A stretch of 64,000 nt of DNA from Aselliscus stoliczkanus (GCA_033961575.1 CM066733.1:68647921-68711920); one strand, 5' to 3'. Numbered from the stretch's first letter, positions 34,280 to 47,700 are shown. Numbers and translations: made by a program. The notes: generated from the sequence alone by a model not told the origin.

Positions 34280-36060
34280 TGTGAGAGAGCTCAGATGTTT
34301 TCTCGGTGACAGGCCATTACTCCTCCAGGCAGCCTTCCCATGTTACACATTAAGACATAGTCGACCTGAGAAGTTTGCCTAGGAGGTGATAAAGTGATTC
34401 ATCGCTAGGTCACACTCTACTCAAGAGTGTAGAAAATGACCCGTGCTCACAGAAAAATGTATCCTCTCTGATTTATTTATTGGGTTAGACTCCAAGTGCA
34501 CTTCTTATCAAGTCTCCTTTTCTTTGACTCCCTGTATGGAGCCAAAAGAGATCTCTGAAACATAAAGGAAAAGCTCAATCCTTTTGCAAATTGTCTTATT
34601 TATAAGGCACCACGCTAGTTGACTGAACTTCCCACCAAACGGGCTGAATTTGTTTTTTGCTTTTGAAATGACAATTTGTGCAAGATTTGGGTACCTTTGG
34701 TACAGTCATGTTCAGAATGCTTGAATCCCTGCGATGGAAGGATAGGCTGCAATTACTGACAACCAGAGATCTCATCAATGCAATCTAATATGCAACGCAA
34801 CTAGGATTGGGTCTCATGCAGGCCACATATCTGTAAATGACCAGTTTTGATCAAATCTAGGTGTTTTAGTGCTGTGTAACCAGTTACTTTACCTATATTA
34901 CTTTAGTTCACCCACACAAGGGACTGGGTCTTCTTTTCAAGCTACCAAAAAGAAATTGAGGTTTAAAAAACTATATAGCTTCCTAAAATCAAGGAATGCT
35001 TGTCATTTATATTTCATAGTCACTTAATAATCATGAACAGGTTATTCCACAAAGCATCCCTGGAAACCAGAAAATGTTATTTCAGTGTATCTATATGCAA
35101 CATGAAGATATTAAGACACAAAGAATTTTGGTGACTATGTGAACAAACACAATTCTGTGAGGCTTTTTTTTGTTTTGTTTTGTTTTGTTTAAGTTGAATT
35201 CCATGTTTTTCAACAAAAGTGTTGGCCTTATTATGGTTTTACCCTTATATTTGTGCTAAATGTTCATGGAATTCTGAGTTTTTGACCACCTCATATTTTC
35301 ACATAGTCGGCATTCATTAGATTTAGATCGTGGGGGTACACGTGGGCAGAACATGTGTTAGGAAACTCATAAAGTGTTGTTGTACGTTTTATCTTGGGGA
35401 GTTTGCAATCTCTGCTCTGATATTTGCTGAAAACGGTGTGCATGGTTGAGATAGAGTTAGAGTTGGCAGCAAAGGCACCTGAGCAAATTTCAGGTTGTGT
35501 GACGATTGCAACACGGGGACAAAAGGACGAGAATGACATTTTTAATATTTGTGAAGTTGTAATGTACTAACATTGGCACATCATAGTATTTTATTTTTGA
35601 AATACTCAGAGTTCATAAATGAATCAGCAATATTACATTCTCAAAGCAAATCAAAATTTTAAAAACGTGTAAACCTCTCACAAAATGTCAGCTAAAAACA
35701 GAAATTTATAAAAATTTAAATGTTAAACCCACAATAATTTTTCACAAAAGTTTCAGTTGAAAATTAATAAAAACAAATCATTATATAGAAATAAACTAAA
35801 CACAAAATTAAACAAAATTATCTTGAAAATGGAAACTAAATTAACATTTGATCTTTTAAATTAAATATTGCTGGTTTAATAAAAAAGTGGCAAGTGTATT
35901 TTTGAGAAAACTTTTCCATCTGTGGAAGTGGTTTTTCAGACTCTACACCTATTAAAATTACATCAGTAATAAGCTAAATGCAAATACTTTACTTCAACTT
36001 CAAATAAGCTCATCTCTTAGCAGCCATGAGAATTTTCTGAAGTTTATTTTTTGAGAGGGA
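34280..36060. other. Unassigned, apparently single-copy AT-rich sequence
   Basis: No gene. A (TTTTG)n stretch lies at 35164-35190. Confidence 0.4.
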
Positions 36061-36117
36061 GGTGTAAGGACTACTTTTTTTTTTTTTTTTTGATAGTGTG
36101 TTTTAATTTTGTTTTTC

Positions 36118-36543
36118 TTTTTTAAAGATTTTATTGGGGAATTGGGGGAGGGGACTAGCATTGGGGAATTGGGGAAGGGGAACAGACAAGTTGCTGTCTT
36201 TTTGTTCTTCAGACTAGTTGCGGAGGACGTTGCTTCACTGGCCCATGTTGGTATCGTCATTGCGCTCTTACCGGATGAGGCAGATCAGTCGCCGGCCTCT
36301 GGATGTCACTCACCGCGGCTATTGGCAGCTCACGCTGGCTGCCGGCCACTCACTGTAGCCTATGGCAGCCCACTGCAGCAGGCGCTGCAGCCTACTCCAT
36401 CACCCGGGCTTGCACAGCCCAGCTCCAGGTGGCACTGTTGTTAGCTGTAGAGGGCAACGTCACTGGCCCTCATATGTGGGATCCGAACCTGGGCCGCTGG
36501 CATCTCAAGGCAGCTCTTAACCAATGCACCACTCGGCCGGCCC
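36118..36543 (-). mobile_element. Long form of the tRNA-derived SINE
   Basis: Same structure as the 19151 copy, with the head at the right end. Perfect 15-bp duplication TTAATTTTGTTTTTC at 36103-36117 and 36544-36558. Confidence 0.95.
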
Positions 36544-36559
36544 TTAATTTTGTTTTTCA

Positions 36560-36811
36560 ACTGAAGCCTTCACTTTTCTTAGGTCTTTATCTTCTGCTTT
36601 GTCTTCAGCTATGGTGCTTATCTTCTAATGCTCTGTTACTCAGGCATATATTAATTTCAGCAGTCATATTCATTCTCTATTTTTTGTGAAGTCTTTGAAG
36701 TAGAGTAAGAATTACTTGTATAATAGGAATGTTGCTCTGTGGAGTCTCTTTTTCTTCTTCCTCTTAAGAATTATGGAGTTAGAGAACACTTTCTAAATCA
36801 GGGCAATATTT

Positions 36812-36859
<48 letters not shown>

Positions 36860-37320
36860 GCGGGGGGAGGCAGTTGAGAGCAAGAGAGAGAAAAATCTCA
36901 TGATGTATGTACATGACTCAGATTTCAGTTTCTCAATCCCTCCATAACCATATTATACCAACAAAATCTCTGACATTTCATACTTTACAACCAACTCTGC
37001 CAGGTAATTGGATATTGTGGAGGATACTTTCTCCTGCTCTATATGGCATCCCTTTCTTGTGAACTCAAGAAGAATGTTCTCTCTAACTTAATTCTCAGAT
37101 AAGTTGTGCTGTTTCTTAGCAGCTGCTGAAATGCAGCCAATATTTTGGAAACTTTGAATTATATCACCTTTGTCTTTGGCCACTAGAGAACTCACAGTCC
37201 ATTTGACATCCATGTTTATATACAAGAGTTTCTGGTATACTTTGATATACTAATTTGATCTCATTTCAATTTACTTGTCTACCCTCTATTCTTGTTTGCT
37301 TTTTGTTTTTTTTCCCTATA
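36560..37320. other. Unassigned sequence
   Basis: Holds a CA microsatellite at 36814-36857 followed by 'gggcggggggagg'. Nothing else recognised. Confidence 0.4.
36814..36857. repeat. (CA)n microsatellite
   Basis: About 22 perfect CA units. Confidence 0.95.
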
Positions 37321-37331
37321 GCACTATTTTT

Positions 37332-37444
37332 CATTTTTTTAAATTTTTATAGAGGGCAGTGTCACTGGCCCTCATATGTGGGATCCAAACCAGGGCCGCT
37401 GGCGTCCCAAGCCAGCACTTAACCACTGCACCACTCGGCCAGCC
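37332..37444 (-). mobile_element. Short tRNA-derived SINE (Rhin-like)
   Basis: Complement of the SINE head at its right end ('ccactcggccagccc'), 'cagtgtcactggccctc' at left, T-rich tail. Near-perfect repeats AGCACTATTTTT (37320-37331) and AGCACTACTTTT (37445-37456) flank it. Confidence 0.92.
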
Positions 37445-37744
37445 CAGCACTACTTTTTAGATGCTTCTGTTTTTTGGGAAAAAATAAAGCAAATTAGAGA
37501 GGTAAAAAGTGAAAGAACTAAAGGAGAACTACAGAAGGAGTAAAATTAGAAGAAGAGGAAGGAAAGATGAGAAAAGAAAATCTCAAATGAGCTGAACAAT
37601 TTTACAAGTAATTTGAACTGCATAAATAGTTAAGGAAATGGTTTACATACTACCACTAATTTCTTAGCAAATCAAGTCTTGGAATGCTTTTTTCAATGTT
37701 CCTTTTTGCTTAGCTTCTTAGGGACTTAGTCTGATACGAATTCC

Positions 37745-37860
37745 CGATGGGCAAGCACCAAACCTCATTCATCTTTGAATCTTCCCAGCCCACCCCAATG
37801 CCTAGCACAGTGTCTAGAACATAATAGAAGCTTAGTAAGTAGGCACTGATTGAAATACAT
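37745..37860 (+). mobile_element. L2 LINE 3' end
   Basis: 'tcatctttgaatcttcccag', 'ccaatgcctagcacagtgtc', 'tagaacataatagaagctta' match the sense L2 terminus. Confidence 0.65.
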
Positions 37861-37864
37861 TGTG

Positions 37865-38425
37865 CCATACTCAGATCTTCAGGATGGTGTGACATATTTT
37901 GATACTTATTTAATGTCGGTTCTATTAAGTATTGCACCGGAAACACAATAATCAGGTAAAAAAACCCCACCACATCTAGTGTTTATGGTGGGGGGTTGGA
38001 GAGGGTTATGTCGATTTTTCTTCTGCATGAAAAGGACACAGTTCTTTCAAATTCAGCAGCTGAGTGGATCCATATGCCTTCCAGGCAGAATGTAGCCAGG
38101 GTAATGCTACAGATAATGTAATTAATTAACCCTTTTATAGTCTTAGGATTTCAAACTTCTAGGTAATGGCATTTGTATAACAATTTTCCTTGGTTCTATG
38201 TAAGATCTTTAGTAGAATCACAAAGATAAGATTTGCATTTAAGTGTAAATGGTGGAAGTAAGGAAATGAAAGTTAATAAAATGCACACGTGATAAATTTG
38301 GATAAAAGTGGCTTAGTACAATAAACTAATACCTTATACGGTCATTTGTATTTGAAATCATTGGTGAATGCCCACAGTTCTTTCATCTTTGCTTTGTAAG
38401 TGCAGTTCTGGTTTGGTTTGATAAT
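37865..38425. other. Unassigned AT-rich sequence
   Basis: Nothing recognised. Confidence 0.4.
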
Positions 38426-38433
38426 CAGCCTTT

Positions 38434-38539
38434 TTTTTTTTTTTTTGAGGTCAGTGTCACTGGCCCTCACATGTGGGACCCGAACCGGGGTCTCTGGCTT
38501 CCCAAACCAGGATTCAACCACCGTGCCACTAGGCAGGCC
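38434..38539 (-). mobile_element. Short tRNA-derived SINE (Rhin-like)
   Basis: T-tail then 'cagtgtcactggccctcaca' at left and complement head 'ccactaggcaggccc' at right. Duplication CAGCCTTT at 38426-38433 and 38540-38547. Confidence 0.9.
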
Positions 38540-38549
38540 CAGCCTTTCT

Positions 38550-41500
38550 TTTCAAATCAATGATTTCAAATTCTTGGAGAGAAATAACATTATTTTACAG
38601 AAGCCAGTAAGTTTTAAATGATTTACTCATTTTAGAATGTGCTCCAAATAAATCTACACCAGGATATGGGTGCATAGAGAGACCCAGTGACCCGGTGAAT
38701 GAGTCACTTGGTGGAATTAATATCATCTAGTCAGCTGGTCCTCCTGAAGAGACTCAAGATTGGCATGTTCTCTCATAGGTCACAGCAGAATGAAATGCTA
38801 AGTGCATAAACGAAATAGCCCAGCTAATAGAAGGGCCAGACTTAGAAAATGGTAAAAAACAAATAAACAAACAAAAATTTATGTACATGTATTAATTTAC
38901 AGATATTCTTAAAGAATGTTAGTCTTGAAAATTGACCAAGTTTGATATTTACCACTGAGAAATGTCATATAATAAAAAGTTCCCCATATTTGATAAGAAC
39001 AAAACTTTCATATTCTCACTGTCTGCTATCTTTCCCTTTCTCTCTCCCTCTGTCCTTTCACCTCCCTCGTCTTCCATGTTCATTCATTCATGTCTAAAGT
39101 TGAATAGAATATATATATAGTTGAATAGAATATATATATATTTATATATATAGAAAATATATAAATATTTTTTTGCTGTTACCTTACAATTTTATACATT
39201 CTGAGAAAATTTTCTTCTTTCACTGCAAAAATACTTTTTACCCCAACTCTTCTCTCAGCTGTGCCAATCAATGGTATTACTGTGTCCAGCATTCATTTGT
39301 ATTAATGATATTACTAGTAGCTATTTAATGGTGAGCCCTTAAACAGTTATATTAGAAATATGCAATATAGTCTTGCCCAAATGTCATTTCAATGCCAATT
39401 AGAACTGATGAATAGACTAAAGACAGTAGTAAATAAAATCCTGTTATTTACTTCTGAGACAGTAATCTTTGCCCAGCCTGAGGTCTTTTGCTGAAAATGA
39501 GATTGGTTGTCCCACTTTAATTTTAGAAGACAATTTATAACAAAAATAGTACTTGATTGTCACATTAGTAAACAAGGACAGAGAGGATGTAATGAGTGGG
39601 GGGTGACTTTGGAAAACACTAAAATGACACAATGGCAGAAGGCATGTAGGCAAAAGAGGAGGGACATTCTGCCAAAGGTACAATAGATGTTTTATTCTAG
39701 GAAGATTTAATACATGAAGCAAGTAGTACCTAGTTTTAGACTAATGTCAGATATATTCCCAGATGTCAGTTAATTTTTCTGTATCAATGAAGTTTGGCCA
39801 TACAAAAGGATTTTTGGCCATACAAAAGGATTGCGAGTTTCTGAATTTAGAGACACAACTGTCAGGCAATTGACAATTGAAGGCACATTGTCAAAATATC
39901 CAAATTGGGAAATTTAGGGCTTTTAAAAATATGTCCCAAGTACAGACTTTGTGACATAATTGCTTACTAGAGCTAGCATTTGTAATCACTTCTGATTGTC
40001 TGCCATTCTTACATCCTGTAAGATTAGGGTTTTGGATAGCTAGGGGTGAGCTGTTTACAAATAAATAATAAATACTTTTATAATATAAATTTTCACATAG
40101 ATTTATTTGACATGGGTCATATACTCTGTCATTGCTGATATAGCACATATGCTATTTATGTTATAACTATATATTTATAGCTATAGATATCTCTGCAACT
40201 ATGGATAGAAATGAAATATTTCCATTCCTTGTTTTGTTCTTTCCTTTGGGCATCCTGTTGTCAGATTGGAAGTTAGGAAAGCACGTGTTCCAAGTGGGAG
40301 GTCTCTCTCTACTCCCTTCCCCTGGTGTCTGGTATCAAGCCACAAGCCCAGGGGACTTTCAATAAATAGAATTTTACTGCTACAACTGCAATTACCAGAT
40401 ATAAAGATCAATAGGATAAAAAATCGAGTCCTACCTCAGGCTCCATGATAATTTTGTTTTGACGAAACTCCAGAGTCAGTAAGGAGGGATGTATATGAGG
40501 GAAAGACTAGAGAAGGAAAATTGACCTGGTTTTTTTTATAACAGTAAAACAAACAAACTTGAACATGGAAAAGCTCTCCTAAGCATCTTTTGTGGACTAA
40601 GTAGGAAGGAATGAGAAAGAGAGAGATTGCATTTCTCTTTCAAACGCCCTCCTCCCAAGATATCAATGAAAATGGAAGCAGCCATATTGCCTAACCCTGA
40701 CTATGGTCCATCATATGGACTGTGGTCACCAACTCTGAGGAGGTAGAAATGCGTTTCCACTTAGAGGATGATTTAAATAAATGGTTTACAACTTATGGTC
40801 CAAGCTTGTTGGCCACTATGTCTAATTTTCTTTCTCTTAATATTCTTTTCGAATGGTTTTCTTCAATTTGTGTTTAGAAATAAGAGACTTCTGTTATCAA
40901 AGTGGGGAGCAGATATAGGGTGGTTGGTTTTCTCATTCTCTATCAGAGTGTAATTTCAATGCCTTTTTGTTTTGCATTTTAAGAAATATATGTATTTGTA
41001 CAGGGGAATCTAGCGAATTCACGTCAGTATCAGGGGAAAAATAAACAAACCTCTGGGGTTTTTAAACTATGAATTCTGCAAGAAAGCTTATTAGTGGTTT
41101 TAGAGCAGAATTAAAAAAAAAAATACAAGAAGCAGGTGGGAACATCAATGAAAAGTCCTTCCTCACTTCTGAGGACTTTAGGGCCATGCCTGATTTTCAG
41201 ATCTATAAACTTCTAATGTTCCTTAGATCCTCCCTTGAATGCGTACAAAATTCCAGCTACTGGTGCGATGGCTTGCAGATCTGTCTTAAGGATTTTTTTA
41301 TTAATATGTAGAGAATCCATGAAACACCAGAAATTCTCTAGCCAGAACTTTTTTTTTTGAACTATAAATTTGTCAAACTATAGGGACTTTGAGAAGGAGG
41401 TCTCCATGTTGCATTTTTCTAGTTTCCCTTTCCATCTTTGCACTTCACTGTAACAAAACTGCATTTTCCTTTGACTCTCTTTCATTGCTGCTGGGGAAAT

Positions 41501-41595
41501 TGATCCTTCTTTATATTTCTTTTCCAAAACTCTCCCAACTCAGTGTATCTCTTGGCACAGGGTTACAGATAAGCACTTTAGGAAATAGAATGAAA
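38550..41595. other. Unassigned, apparently single-copy AT-rich sequence
   Basis: No gene seen. Local structures are a TA-rich patch with a tandem 'gttgaatagaatatatata' unit (about 39100-39160) and a perfect 20-bp tandem duplication at 39793-39832. Confidence 0.4.
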
Positions 41596-41599
41596 CAAA

Positions 41600-41915
41600 A
41601 ATATTCATAAATGTGGCTAATGATACAGTATAATATGTATGATAGCAAAATCATAATTTAATTGAACAAATTGTATTATATCCCCAAATATGATATTATT
41701 CTACTATTGAAATAATCATTATAAAGAATTTATAATGATAAGGGGAAATGTTTATTATATTATAAGCAATAGCAACCATGAAACTATGGATAATATAATC
41801 TCAACTATATACAAAAGTATATACATAGAAGAAAGACTGGAAGATATACTGAAATATACGAAGCTTATCTCTGACTACTGGGATTATTTTACAAATATTT
41901 TGCTATGAGCATATA
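41600..41915 (+). mobile_element. Old LINE-1 3'UTR fragment
   Basis: 'gataatataatctcaacta', 'acatagaagaaagactggaa', 'ttatctctgactactgggat' and 'tattttgctatgagcata' follow a sense L1M 3'UTR. A mariner element inserted at its right edge. Confidence 0.55.
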
Positions 41916-42155
41916 CAGAGGGTGCCAAAATGTATACATATTTTTAAGAAAGGAAAAAACTGTATTGAAATTGTAATACTCAATATATACTGATAACAAA
42001 AGATGAATATAAGTCATGCTTGACTTCTGCAATTGCAACAAGTGCTCAACGTGGTTACTTACCATTAGCCTCCAGACACTTCTGATTACTGCGAACTACT
42101 GCTTGACATAGATAACATCTTTTAAAATGTGTATATATTTGTTTGGCATCCCCAG
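41916..42155 (-). mobile_element. Tc1/mariner relic with transposase C-terminus
   Basis: Inverted ends CAGAGGGTGCC (left) and CTGGGGATGCC (right, reverse complement) continue as 'aaaatgtatacat' / 'aaacaaatatatacaca'. They are flanked by TA at 41914-41915 and 42156-42157. On the minus strand a broken frame reads NQKCLEANG, then NHVEHLLQLQKS, like the conserved C-terminus of mariner-type transposases. Only about 240 bp remain, so it could not encode an active enzyme. Same family as 3485-3616. Confidence 0.85.
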
Positions 42156-42194
42156 TATTTCTCACATAAATTACTAACTGACAACCAATTCACT

Positions 42195-42510
42195 CAGAAC
42201 CTGCTAGACACTCAGTACTGTGCTAGCTACTATCACATTAAATCCTTAGCACACCCTATAAAATAGATATTAATTTCACTTCACATAGAAGAAACCCACA
42301 TCTCAGAAATTCTGAGTAAATTATATTAGATTACACAGCTAGCAATAATAACTATTACCCCTGTTTTACAGGTTGAAACATCGAGGCTTAGAGAGATCAA
42401 TTTACTTGCTCAAAGTCATTTTATAAACAAGTAGCAGGACAGATTCAAACCCAGATTTTTCTGACTCCAAATGTCTTGGTGTTTCCAACATAATGTCACA
42501 CTGCCTCTCT
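42195..42510 (-). mobile_element. MIR SINE, antisense
   Basis: 'gctagacactcagtactgtg', 'ttacaggttgaaacatcgag', 'gcttagagagatcaatttac', 'caaacccagatttttctgac' follow reverse-complement MIR. A partial internal repetition near 42270-42350 may be a second MIR piece. Confidence 0.75.
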
Positions 42511-42514
42511 AAAA

Positions 42515-43420
42515 ACAAATAAACAATGACAATGACAACAAAAAGTACATTAATAAGTACAATAAAGAAAGAGAAGGAGATCTAATAGGAAAGAAAAGAG
42601 GAGAATTTTGTCTCTGCATTGAGACCTCAGCTGGTTAGTTGTTTTTGCTGATCATTGTTGATCTGAACAATATGTGTGAAAACACATAATAATGTTTGCA
42701 TAGTATCTTCCAAGAATTTCAAAATCCACTTAGAGGTGTTTTCTGGTGTCTCACTTGGTAAATGTTGCTTTGCTCTTCTACTCAGTAATCATCCAGGTTT
42801 GACACAAGTTACAGTTCAAGAGGAGAGTAGAAAAGTTTGTATCTATTCTCAATCTTCAAATAATGCATGCACTGGGATTACAGTCATATCATGTTTTTCT
42901 TGACTAATAGTTTCCTGTCTGTTATGGGGCTCAGAAAATGGGAATAAAAAGTGCAAACATTACTGGCATAAATATGGTATGTCATCAAAAACTGCTGTGG
43001 AAACTCAAAGATAGATAAGAAATAATGAGGTTTATAGATTCATTAGCATTTGAATGATGAAACATGTATATGTGTTACTCCTTTGATCAATACTGCCCCG
43101 GAGGGAAAGTACTGTATTTAATTGTCTTTCCCAGACCTTCCACTGTGGACATCTGGTTGCTATGCAGTCCTGTAGCAGGATGTTTCATTGCCTCCGTGTG
43201 GTAAAATTCTAGTTCCTATTTTATTACCAATGATGGCATATATTATGAGGGAGCTGATGTAAAAGCATGATCAGAATGCTAGAACCGTGGTCTGGAGGGA
43301 TTCTCCTCTATCCTGTCTGCATTGCCCAGACCTGACTAGTAGGTGTACTAGAAGTGAACATGTCATGTCAGTCTAGGTAGTTGTTAAATTTGAGTGATTT
43401 TTTTTACATATGTTGTGTTG
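42515..43420. other. Unassigned sequence
   Basis: No gene or named repeat. Confidence 0.4.
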
Positions 43421-43424
43421 TATA

Positions 43425-44250
43425 TTCAGATGATCCCTGACTTATGAGTTTTAGACTTTATGATAGTGCAAAAGTGATAAGCATTCAGTAGAAACAGTAT
43501 TTCACATTTTGACAGTACCAGCCTCTTGTGATGCTGGGCAGCAGCAATGAGCCACAGTTCCTAGTCAGGTGCAGAATCATGAAGGTAGAAAACCAGTACT
43601 CTACAGCCTGTGTTGCCAATGTTTTTTGAATATTGTGTTCTGAACATGTTTAGTATTGGCTAAACTAAACTATGATGTTCAGTAGCATTAAATGCATTTT
43701 GTTTTTTTAAAAATTTTATTGGGGAATTGGGGGGAGGGGAAGAGCATTGGGAACCAAGGAAGGGGAACAGACAAGTTACTGTCCTTTTGTTCTTCTGTCT
43801 AGTTGTGGAGGACATTGCTTCACTGGTCCATGTTGGTATCATCATTGTGCTCTTCTTGGGTGAGACAGATTGGCCACCAGCCTCTGGATGGCCGCTCACA
43901 GTGGCTCTTGGCAGCTCACGCTGGCTGCTGGCTGCTCATTGTAGCTTATGGCAGCTCACTGCAGCAGGGGCTGCAGTCTATGCCACCCCGGCGACTCATG
44001 GCAGCCTAGCTCTAGATGGAGCTATTGTTCACCATCTGAGCTATAGACGGCCATGTCACTGGCCCTCATGTGTGGGATCTGAACCAGGGCTCCGCTGCTC
44101 AGAGCTGGTGTCCCAAGCCAGCTCTTAACGAATGCGCCACTCAGCTGGCCCATTACACGCATTTTTGACTAAAGGTATTTTCAACTTAACATGAGTTTAT
44201 CAGGGTATAACCTCATAGTAAATCTAGGAGCTCCTGTTTGTCTGTGGGAT
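43425..44250 (+). mobile_element. Tigger-like DNA transposon relic, split by a SINE
   Basis: Left end 'cagatgatccctgacttatg' and right end 'aaatctaggagctcctgttt' are imperfect inverted repeats. The interior 'tgcaaaagtgataagcattc', 'gatgctgggcagcagcaatg', 'cattgtgttctgaacatg'-like sequence and 'aactaaactatgatgttcag' is typical of a dispersed non-autonomous element of this kind. A long SINE (43702-44150) cuts it, with transposon sequence on both sides. The precise family name is not certain. Confidence 0.6.
43702..44150 (-). mobile_element. Long form of the tRNA-derived SINE
   Basis: Head complement 'gcgccactcagctggccc' at right and 'ttattggggaattggggg' at left. Flanks CATTAAATGCATTTTG and CATTACACGCATTTTT form an imperfect duplication. 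The most diverged of the long copies. Confidence 0.88.
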
Positions 44251-44394
44251 GTTTCATTAGATGAGTTCCAAGGCACTAGGAATGCTTCCTTTTGTAGATG
44301 CCTTTCATTTTGCAGTTTACCCAAACCATTTGCAAATTTTGCATATGCATGCAGGCCAAGGTAACATTTCATTGTAGAGAAAAATCAAGTATGT

Positions 44395-44560
44395 TAGAGT
44401 CAGAGAGACCTACCATCAAGTATTGACACCTTTATTTTCTAGGATGTGTTATTCAAGGAGTTATTCAATACATGTCTGCCTTAGTTTCCTCATCTGTGAA
44501 ATGGGGACATTGATACCTATCTCACGTAATCTTTAGAGAAGTTAAATGAGTAACACAAAT
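44395..44560 (+). mobile_element. MIR SINE
   Basis: 'gagtcagagagacctaccat', 'ctgccttagtttcctcatct', 'gtgaaatggggacattgata', 'gaagttaaatgagtaacac' in MIR order. Confidence 0.8.
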
Positions 44561-44589
44561 AAAAAAACCTGACTTACGTAAATTATTTT

Positions 44590-47500
44590 CTTTCTCTCTT
44601 TTACCTCTTCTCAATTTTCTGTACTGACCAAGTGGTCAGAGTGAACTAGTAGATGTAGTAATCTAAGACAAGATTTGTTACAAGATTATTTTTTTACACC
44701 AGAAATGTATTAGGTGACTTTTATTGGGGGGGGAGGGGGTGGTCAGAGGTTTGTCTACTCTAAGCTTGTATTAAAATTATTTGCCAAAAAGCTAGCCAGT
44801 TGATAGGGAGGAGTATGCTACAGAAGCAAACACGTGGTTGATGGTTGCCACTATCAAGTGTGGGATATCACATATGCCCTGAATAAAATATAAAATGGAT
44901 ATTCTATAAGTGGACAATTGAGAATTTCTTATATTCAGTTTCTATGCTTGTGACCTGGTGGTACACAGTTGGGATGGAGTAATCCAGGAGTTAAAACATC
45001 CCAGAACTTACCTTGCTGTAGAGATGGATGCCAGTGTCTGCCAGGTTTCTGCTTGTTAATTTCTACAGTTGCTGCTACTGGGGGAATTGTCCTCATTTGC
45101 ATTGTCTTTCAGTGACCTACCTGGAGGCAAACACCTGCAGACACTTTATGTTCAGAGAAAGTATCACTTGGGACAGAGAGCTACATCCATTCAGTGCAAC
45201 CAACTATGTTAAAATAACATTATGGGCACATATTTCAAAGCTTAACATTTCAAACGATTGCTTCACATACTATTTTACCCCCTCGTATTGCTCAGAAGTA
45301 ATATATATCACTGCCAACATAACTTCTTGGCCTCTCCTTTGCCCTGTGTATCTTTTACTTTTCAGATGAAATTCTTACAGTTTTAATTGTAAAAATTCAA
45401 GACTGCATTCACATTTTTTAAGAGAGAAGAAAAAGTCCCCAGCACAAGAGTAAGATTTGATTTCAGTTGAAAATAAAGAAAGAATTAAAAAATAATAATG
45501 AAAAGAAAATTCATTTGGAAATGTGAATAGGTATGTTACTTATAAATTATGCATGTGTGCATGATTACATATTAAAAAGAATCTGTTAGTCATAAAAATT
45601 ATCATTTGCATATTATTCCATATATAAATGTGTTTATTCTAAATACAACTGTATACATATATATAATGAAAAATATATATTGTTCATAGAATTGTAATTT
45701 ATACATTTTACATTTTAAGAAAAATAGTCTCGAAAGTTAAATTCTGAATGTGTATTAGCAGTTTTTTAAAGGTAAAAGTTCCTTTATAAAATGTATTTCC
45801 TTGGGTTGCTTTCAACATTCTTCAAAATAATGGCTTGGAATTGAAATGTTTTGTTCCTTGAATTAATGTTCAAAATCTCTTTTTATTTTATTTATTTATT
45901 TCTGTTTGTATGTATGGGTATACATGCTTAATAGTTATAGCAAAATAGATTCAGCTGATTTGGGGTCTCTAGATTTTTAAAAAAGCCCTCCCTCCATCTA
46001 TATTGTTAAGATACTGTTTGCATTGAAGCTATGAACTTTATTTGGTTTAGTTACAGAACCAATCCACTGAAGGAGGAAAATCAAGCCATATTTAAAGAGG
46101 TTAAGAATTTTCAGTGATCCTGACTTAAATTAGTATATTTAGCACAAGTTAATGGAAATGTATTTGGTTATTTTTATTCTTTTTTGAAAGACTAAAACAA
46201 TGAAAAATCTGCCTTAAAGACCTTTTTTTTTCCCCTTAGGCAACTATACTTCTAGGTTCTTGTGTTTAGGTTTTGCCTTTTCATTTGGACCTTTGTCAGC
46301 CACAGAAATAAAGAATAAAATTTTGGGTGCCTCATATCATGTGGCATTCACCAGTTAACCATTTTTATTGGTTTGGAGAAGCATCAGGCGTATCCTCTAA
46401 AATCTGTTGGGCAGTAGATTGGATTGTCTGTATATTGATGAGGAAACAGACACAGAAAGGAAATGTTTTACTACCTCTCTGTGCATAGACAGCACATGGT
46501 CATAAGTGTATTATTCTATTTAATGACCCTGGGATTCACATCACAATGGCAGCCAACAACCTCCAGTAAGTCCACAAAGCCCCTGCCAAGACATCTTATT
46601 CATGATGTTACCTATTTATTGCCACGGATAGTTATCATCCTGCTTACATGTAAGTCCTTTTTCCTCAATTTGCCTGCAACTTCATGAGGTTGTATTACTT
46701 TCTATTATTTTCCTATTACTTCCCCAGTTCACTCGACCTAGCATTCTACTTTTGATAAAGATCAGGGTTTATTAGATACTTGCTTGAAAATAATTCCTGG
46801 GTCTGTCGCAGTGCAAATAGAATGATTTACTTTAAAGATATAGTTAAAATATTTAAAGAAATGAAAGGCATGCAGATGTTGAAATAAGCAAGACTTTTTA
46901 GAAATAATGATTTTTATTGATGTGACCATTATATCTCATAGCTAACTCAAGTATCATTTCTTATGGCGTTTAATATTGGTCACTTTCTATTTTCTTCATA
47001 AGATGTCTCCTGAGCCCCCATAACAGAATCTGCCTCCCCTTCATGATCAGACTTGGAGATGCACTAGTCTCACAGGCTATAGCTATCATGGGACAAAGTT
47101 AAGGCATTTTTGCTCCTCCCCTCAGGTAAAATAAACCCTACTTTTAAGAGTAGTTTGGTTTTGTTTGGATCTGAATTATCCATACGGGCAAACTTTAATA
47201 ATCACATATTGAATGTATTTGCTCTTATTTTCATTTCATTTGTATAGAATTATCCAGCCAGAGAGAGGATGGAGTAAGACCCTGGAAATGTATGAAACTG
47301 CCAGGAAAATATTTGCCCAACCCCCTATTAGAAATTGAGAGCAGCTCAACTGATTAGTGGATAAACGTGATTCCTCCCTCTGATGGAATTAATGTTAATG
47401 CTGAAAATTTAAAACCAAAGACTCATCAGCCTCTGGTAGGGTATATTCCAAGTAGGGGGCAGACAACAAGGCAAATACATTGGTACCGCCTATATCCTTC

Positions 47501-47700
47501 CCACAGCCCGTTGGCGCAGTGGAATTCGAAGTTGCGAGGACCAGTTTTTCCCCAAGCAGTCTCTCTTCCTCGTTGTTCCACGAAGAAACCTCACATACAT
47601 CAGAAAATATTAATAGACTAATTACCAGTGCCTTAATTTGCAAGTCCTATTGGTGTTTCCTTCTCACCCTTCTGGCCCACCTCCTCTACCCCTTCCATAG
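44590..47700. other. Unassigned, apparently single-copy AT-rich sequence
   Basis: No gene. Frames up to 113 codons (45028-45369) have no recognisable domain. Possible weak MIR near 46430-46530 not called. Confidence 0.4.
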
